From positions 114,377 through 178,376 of the forward strand of contig NZ_BMKU01000004.1 of assembly GCF_014644495.1 (NCBI RefSeq): DNA of 64,000 nucleotides, written 5' to 3'. This document shows, one piece after another, positions 60,732-64,000 of the stretch. This stretch comes from Pseudarthrobacter polychromogenes (GTDB taxonomy: Bacteria; Actinomycetota; Actinomycetes; Actinomycetales; Micrococcaceae). Each line of letters starts with the position of its first letter. Position 1 is the first letter of the stretch. Under the pieces are notes generated by a model. The model was not told where the DNA came from, searched no databases, and saw only the letters and a program-made list of their open reading frames with translations. Made by a program: the position numbers and the translations under genes.

Positions 60732-62489
60732 ATGGACGCAGTGGACGCTCCGGACTCGTTTGTCATCGGCGTGGATTATGGAACACTGTCGGGCCGCGCC
60801 GTGGTGGTGCGGGTGCGCGACGGCAAGGAGCTCGGCAGCGGTGTGTACGACTACCCGCACGCCGTGGTGACTGATGTCCTGCCGGAAGATGTGGCAGGCC
60901 GGGGTGCCGACGGCCAAGCCGTCCGCCTCCCTGGGGAATGGGCCCTTCAGGTGCCGAACGACTACCGCGGCGTCCTGCGCCACGCGGTTCCCGCCGCCCT
61001 GGCGGAGGCGGGGATCGACTCGGCCGCCGTCGTCGGAATTGCCACGGACTTCACCGCCTGCACCATGGTGCCGGTCACGTCCGACGGCACCCCGCTGAGC
61101 GAGCTGGACCGCTTCCGGAACCGCCCCCACGCGTACGTCAAGCTCTGGCGCCACCACGCGGCGCAGCCGCAGGCCGACCGGATCAACCAGCTGGCAGCCG
61201 AACGCGCCGAAAATTGGCTGCCGCGGTACGGAGGGCTCATTTCCTCCGAGTGGGAGTTCGCCAAGGGCCTGCAGCTGCTTGAGGAAGACCCCGAGGCCTA
61301 CGCCGAGATGGACCACTGGGTTGAGGCTGCCGACTGGATTGTCTGGCAGCTGTGCGGCCGGTACGTCCGCAACGCCTGCACGGCCGGGTACAAAGGCATT
61401 TACCAGGACGGCCGTTACCCCTCCCAGGACTTCCTGGCTGCACTGAACCCGCAGTTCAAGGACTTCGTCAGCGCCAAGCTCGAGCACACCATTGGCCGGC
61501 TCGGTGACGCCGCCGGGTACCTCACCGCCGAGGCCGCCGCCTGGACCGGACTGCCGGAGGGCATCGCCGTGGCTGTGGGCAACGTGGACGCCCACGTCAC
61601 CGCGCCGGCGGCAAAGGCAGTCGATCCCGGCCAGCTGGTGGCCATCATGGGTACCTCCACCTGCCACGTCATGAACGGCACCGAGCTGCGCGAAGTGCCC
61701 GGCATGTGCGGTGTGGTGGACGGCGGGATCGTGGACGGGCTCTGGGGTTATGAAGCCGGCCAGTCCGGCGTCGGCGACATCTTCGGCTGGTTCACCAAGT
61801 ATGGCGTGCCCCCCGAATATCACCGTGCCGCCGGGGAAGCCGGCCTGGGCATCCACGAATACCTCACCGACCTGGCATCCCGCCAGGCTATCGGCCAGCA
61901 CGGACTCATCGCCCTGGACTGGCACTCGGGCAACCGCTCCGTGCTGGTGGACCACGAGCTGTCCGGGATCGTGGTGGGGCAGACGCTGGCCACCCGTCCC
62001 GAGGACACCTACCGCGCCCTGCTCGAAGCCACGGCCTTCGGCACCCGCACCATCGTGGACGCCTTCCGCAGCTCCGGCGTCCCCGTAAAAGAGTTCATCG
62101 TGGCCGGCGGCCTGCTCAAGAACCCGCTCCTGATGCAGATCTACGCGGACGCCACGGGCCTGCAGCTCTCAACCATCGGCTCTGCCCAGGGACCGGCGCT
62201 CGGCTCGGCCATCCACGCGGCCGTCGCCGCCGGAAAGTACACGGACATCCGGGAGGCCGCTGCCGCCATGGGTTCCGAACCCGGCGAGGTGTACACCCCC
62301 ATCCCGGAAAACGTGGCCGCCTACGAGGAGCTCTTCCAGGAATACAAGACGCTCCACGACTACTTCGGCCGCGGCAGCAACGATGTGATGCACCGGCTCA
62401 AGGCCATTCAGCGCAGGGCTGCCGGAGCAGTGCTTCCCGGAACCACGGCAGGATCCACGGTCCGCGCCACGGCAGGGGTGCCCGCGTGA
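60732..62489 (+). CDS. araB: L-ribulokinase
   Basis: A 585-residue FGGY-family kinase that phosphorylates L-ribulose. It starts MDAVDAPDSFVIGVDYGTLS, with the phosphate-binding DYGTLSGRAVVV. VVGIATDFTACTMVPV and EFIVAGGLLKNPLLMQIYAD are typical of AraB. Start ATG at 60732 after a GGAGGAAG site; a longer frame is ignored. It is the first gene of araB-araD-araA and overlaps araD by four bases. Confidence 0.96.
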   Translation: MDAVDAPDSFVIGVDYGTLSGRAVVVRVRDGKELGSGVYDYPHAVVTDVLPEDVAGRGADGQAVRLPGEWALQVPNDYRGVLRHAVPAALAEAGIDSAAVVGIATDFTACTMVPVTSDGTPLSELDRFRNRPHAYVKLWRHHAAQPQADRINQLAAERAENWLPRYGGLISSEWEFAKGLQLLEEDPEAYAEMDHWVEAADWIVWQLCGRYVRNACTAGYKGIYQDGRYPSQDFLAALNPQFKDFVSAKLEHTIGRLGDAAGYLTAEAAAWTGLPEGIAVAVGNVDAHVTAPAAKAVDPGQLVAIMGTSTCHVMNGTELREVPGMCGVVDGGIVDGLWGYEAGQSGVGDIFGWFTKYGVPPEYHRAAGEAGLGIHEYLTDLASRQAIGQHGLIALDWHSGNRSVLVDHELSGIVVGQTLATRPEDTYRALLEATAFGTRTIVDAFRSSGVPVKEFIVAGGLLKNPLLMQIYADATGLQLSTIGSAQGPALGSAIHAAVAAGKYTDIREAAAAMGSEPGEVYTPIPENVAAYEELFQEYKTLHDYFGRGSNDVMHRLKAIQRRAAGAVLPGTTAGSTVRATAGVPA

Positions 62490-63187
62490 GCGCCGGAGCA
62501 GTAATCCTGGAAACCATCGCCCGCGTCAGGGAAGAAGTGTGCGCCCTGCACGCCGAGCTGACACGCTACGAACTGGTGGTGTGGACCGCCGGCAACGTCT
62601 CGGCCAGGGTTCCCGGCCACGACCTCATGGTCATCAAGCCCTCCGGCGTCTCCTACCAGGACCTGACGCCGGAACAGATGGTGGTCACCGATCTCTACGG
62701 CGTGCCCGTGGACGGCGACGCAACAGGTGAGTGGGGCAACCCGGAGCTGTCGCCGTCGTCGGACACGGCGGCGCATGCCTACGTCTACCGGCACATGCAC
62801 GAGGTGGGCGGGGTGGTGCACACGCACTCCACCTACGCCACCGCCTGGGCCGCCCGCGGCGAAGCCATCCCGTGCGTGCTCACCATGATGAGCGACGAGT
62901 TCGGCGGCAGCATCCCGGTGGGTCCGTTTGCGCTGATCGGCGACGACTCGATAGGCCACGGCATCGTGGAGACGCTCAAGAATTCCCATTCGCCGGCCGT
63001 GCTGATGCAGAACCACGGGCCGTTCACCATCGGCAAGGACGCAAAGTCCGCGGTGAAGGCAGCCGTGATGTGCGAGGAAGTGGCACGCACCGTCCACATC
63101 GCCCGGCAGCTTGGCGAACCCCTTGCCATCGACCAGGGCCACATCGACTCCCTCTACGCCCGCTACCAGAACGTCTACGGCCAGTAG
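62486..63187 (+). CDS. araD: L-ribulose-5-phosphate 4-epimerase
   Basis: A 233-residue class II aldolase-fold enzyme that converts L-ribulose 5-phosphate to D-xylulose 5-phosphate. Zinc ligands are in GGVVHTHSTYATAW (two histidines) and VLMQNHGPFTIG. TAGNVSARVPGHDLMVIKPS gives the phosphate pocket. The GTG at 62486 overlaps araB (GTGA). araA follows after 42 bases. Confidence 0.96.
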   Translation: MSAGAVILETIARVREEVCALHAELTRYELVVWTAGNVSARVPGHDLMVIKPSGVSYQDLTPEQMVVTDLYGVPVDGDATGEWGNPELSPSSDTAAHAYVYRHMHEVGGVVHTHSTYATAWAARGEAIPCVLTMMSDEFGGSIPVGPFALIGDDSIGHGIVETLKNSHSPAVLMQNHGPFTIGKDAKSAVKAAVMCEEVARTVHIARQLGEPLAIDQGHIDSLYARYQNVYGQ

Positions 63188-63229
63188 TCGGCCGCAGCAC
63201 CTTCCCAGAACTTTCGCAGGAGAAAAACC

Positions 63230-64000
63230 ATGAGCACCGCAGCAAACACTTCCCTTGACGGCTACGAGGTCTGGTTCCTCACCGGCAGCCAGCACCTCTA
63301 CGGCGAGGATGTCCTCAAGCAGGTGGCCGCCCAGTCCCAGGAGATCGCCAACCACCTCAACGCTTCTTCCGCCGTTCCCGTCAGGATCGTCTGGAAGCCG
63401 GTGCTGACGGACTCCGACGCCATCCGCCGCACCGCGCTTGAGGCCAACTCGGATGATTCCGTCATCGGCGTCACCGCCTGGATGCACACCTTCTCTCCGG
63501 CCAAGATGTGGATCTCCGGCCTGGACCTGCTCCGCAAGCCGCTGCTGCACCTGCACACGCAGGCAAACGTGGAGCTGCCCTGGGCGGACATTGACTTCGA
63601 CTTCATGAACCTCAACCAGGCCGCCCACGGCGACCGCGAGTTCGGCTACATCCAGTCCCGCCTGGGCATTGCCCGGAAGACCGTGGTGGGGCACGTCTCC
63701 AACCCCGAGGTGGCCCGCCAGGTGGGTTCCTGGCAGCGCGCCGCCGCGGGCTGGGCCGCCGTCCGGACCCTGAAGCTGACCCGCTTCGGGGACAACATGC
63801 GCAACGTCGCCGTCACCGAAGGCGACAAGACCGAGGCGGAGCTGCGCTTCGGCGTCGCGGTTAACACCTGGTCGGTCAACGAGCTCGCCGACGCCGTGCA
63901 CGGCGCTGCCGAGTCCGACGTCGACACGCTTGTTGCCGAGTACCAGGACCTTTACGACGTGGTTCCGGAGCTCCGCGCAGGCGCCGCCAGGCACGATTCC
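63230..64000 (+). CDS. araA: L-arabinose isomerase, 3' end outside the window
   Basis: The first 257 codons of the isomerase that turns L-arabinose into L-ribulose. It begins [20 protein letters not shown], then [39 protein letters not shown] and [20 protein letters not shown] are family hallmarks. The ATG at 63230 follows CAGGAG. A full enzyme is about 500 residues, so roughly half lies beyond 64000. No frameshift is seen in the part present. Confidence 0.96.
   Translation, partial: MSTAANTSLDGYEVWFLTGSQHLYGEDVLKQVAAQSQEIANHLNASSAVPVRIVWKPVLTDSDAIRRTALEANSDDSVIGVTAWMHTFSPAKMWISGLDLLRKPLLHLHTQANVELPWADIDFDFMNLNQAAHGDREFGYIQSRLGIARKTVVGHVSNPEVARQVGSWQRAAAGWAAVRTLKLTRFGDNMRNVAVTEGDKTEAELRFGVAVNTWSVNELADAVHGAAESDVDTLVAEYQDLYDVVPELRAGAARHDS

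Overview
The window is a chromosomal segment of a high-GC Gram-positive bacterium, almost certainly an actinobacterium of the Arthrobacter/Pseudarthrobacter type (Micrococcaceae). The basis is the GC-rich third codon positions, many GTG/TTG starts, an Lsr2 nucleoid protein, ClpC, DisA, leaderless-looking promoters and the mix of sugar and nitrogen catabolic operons. No rRNA, CRISPR array, prophage or intact insertion sequence is seen.

Region 1 (1-11.5 kb): a TetR regulator divergent from a five-gene operon (APC permease, two DUF1989 proteins, a biotin-dependent urea/guanidine carboxylase, allophanate hydrolase). The two DUF1989 genes point to guanidine rather than urea use. Two paralogous alpha/beta hydrolases flank this block. 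Region 2 (11.6-20.7 kb): housekeeping genes lysS, lsr2 and clpC, a DUF1772 membrane protein, a frameshifted NmrA-like pseudogene, a repeat-rich intergenic region, an S9 peptidase and an ArgA-type acetyltransferase. Region 3 (20.9-34.2 kb): the dihydroxyacetone kinase operon dhaKLM, mutY, disA, a 2H phosphoesterase, prfC next to a FabF-like synthase, a Nudix hydrolase, radA and several small unknown genes.

Region 4 (34.2-45.9 kb): two beta-glucoside systems side by side. The first is a PTS operon (EIIBCA, 6-phospho-beta-glucosidase, BglG/LicT antiterminator) with a clear RAT/terminator leader. The second is an ABC operon without an ATPase gene (lipoprotein, two permeases, GH1 glucosidase, LacI regulator, oxidoreductase) whose promoter sits between two identical palindromic operators. 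Region 5 (46-54.2 kb): a FUSC-type membrane protein, pstSCAB behind a PHO-box-like array, and, on the other strand, a PiT transporter with its DUF47/PhoU-like partner. Region 6 (54.6-64 kb): an unknown conserved gene, tRNA-Lys(TTT), a LacI regulator, a DUF4397 protein/sortase/ECF sigma/anti-sigma cluster, and the L-arabinose operon araB-araD-araA, with araA cut by the window edge.

The least explained signals are non-coding. A dispersed long palindrome occurs twice with a compensatory base change. Other long inverted repeats sit at convergent gene ends. Both solute-binding-protein/permease junctions carry hairpins with GNRA tetraloops. A strong hairpin lies in the leader of the guanidine operon.
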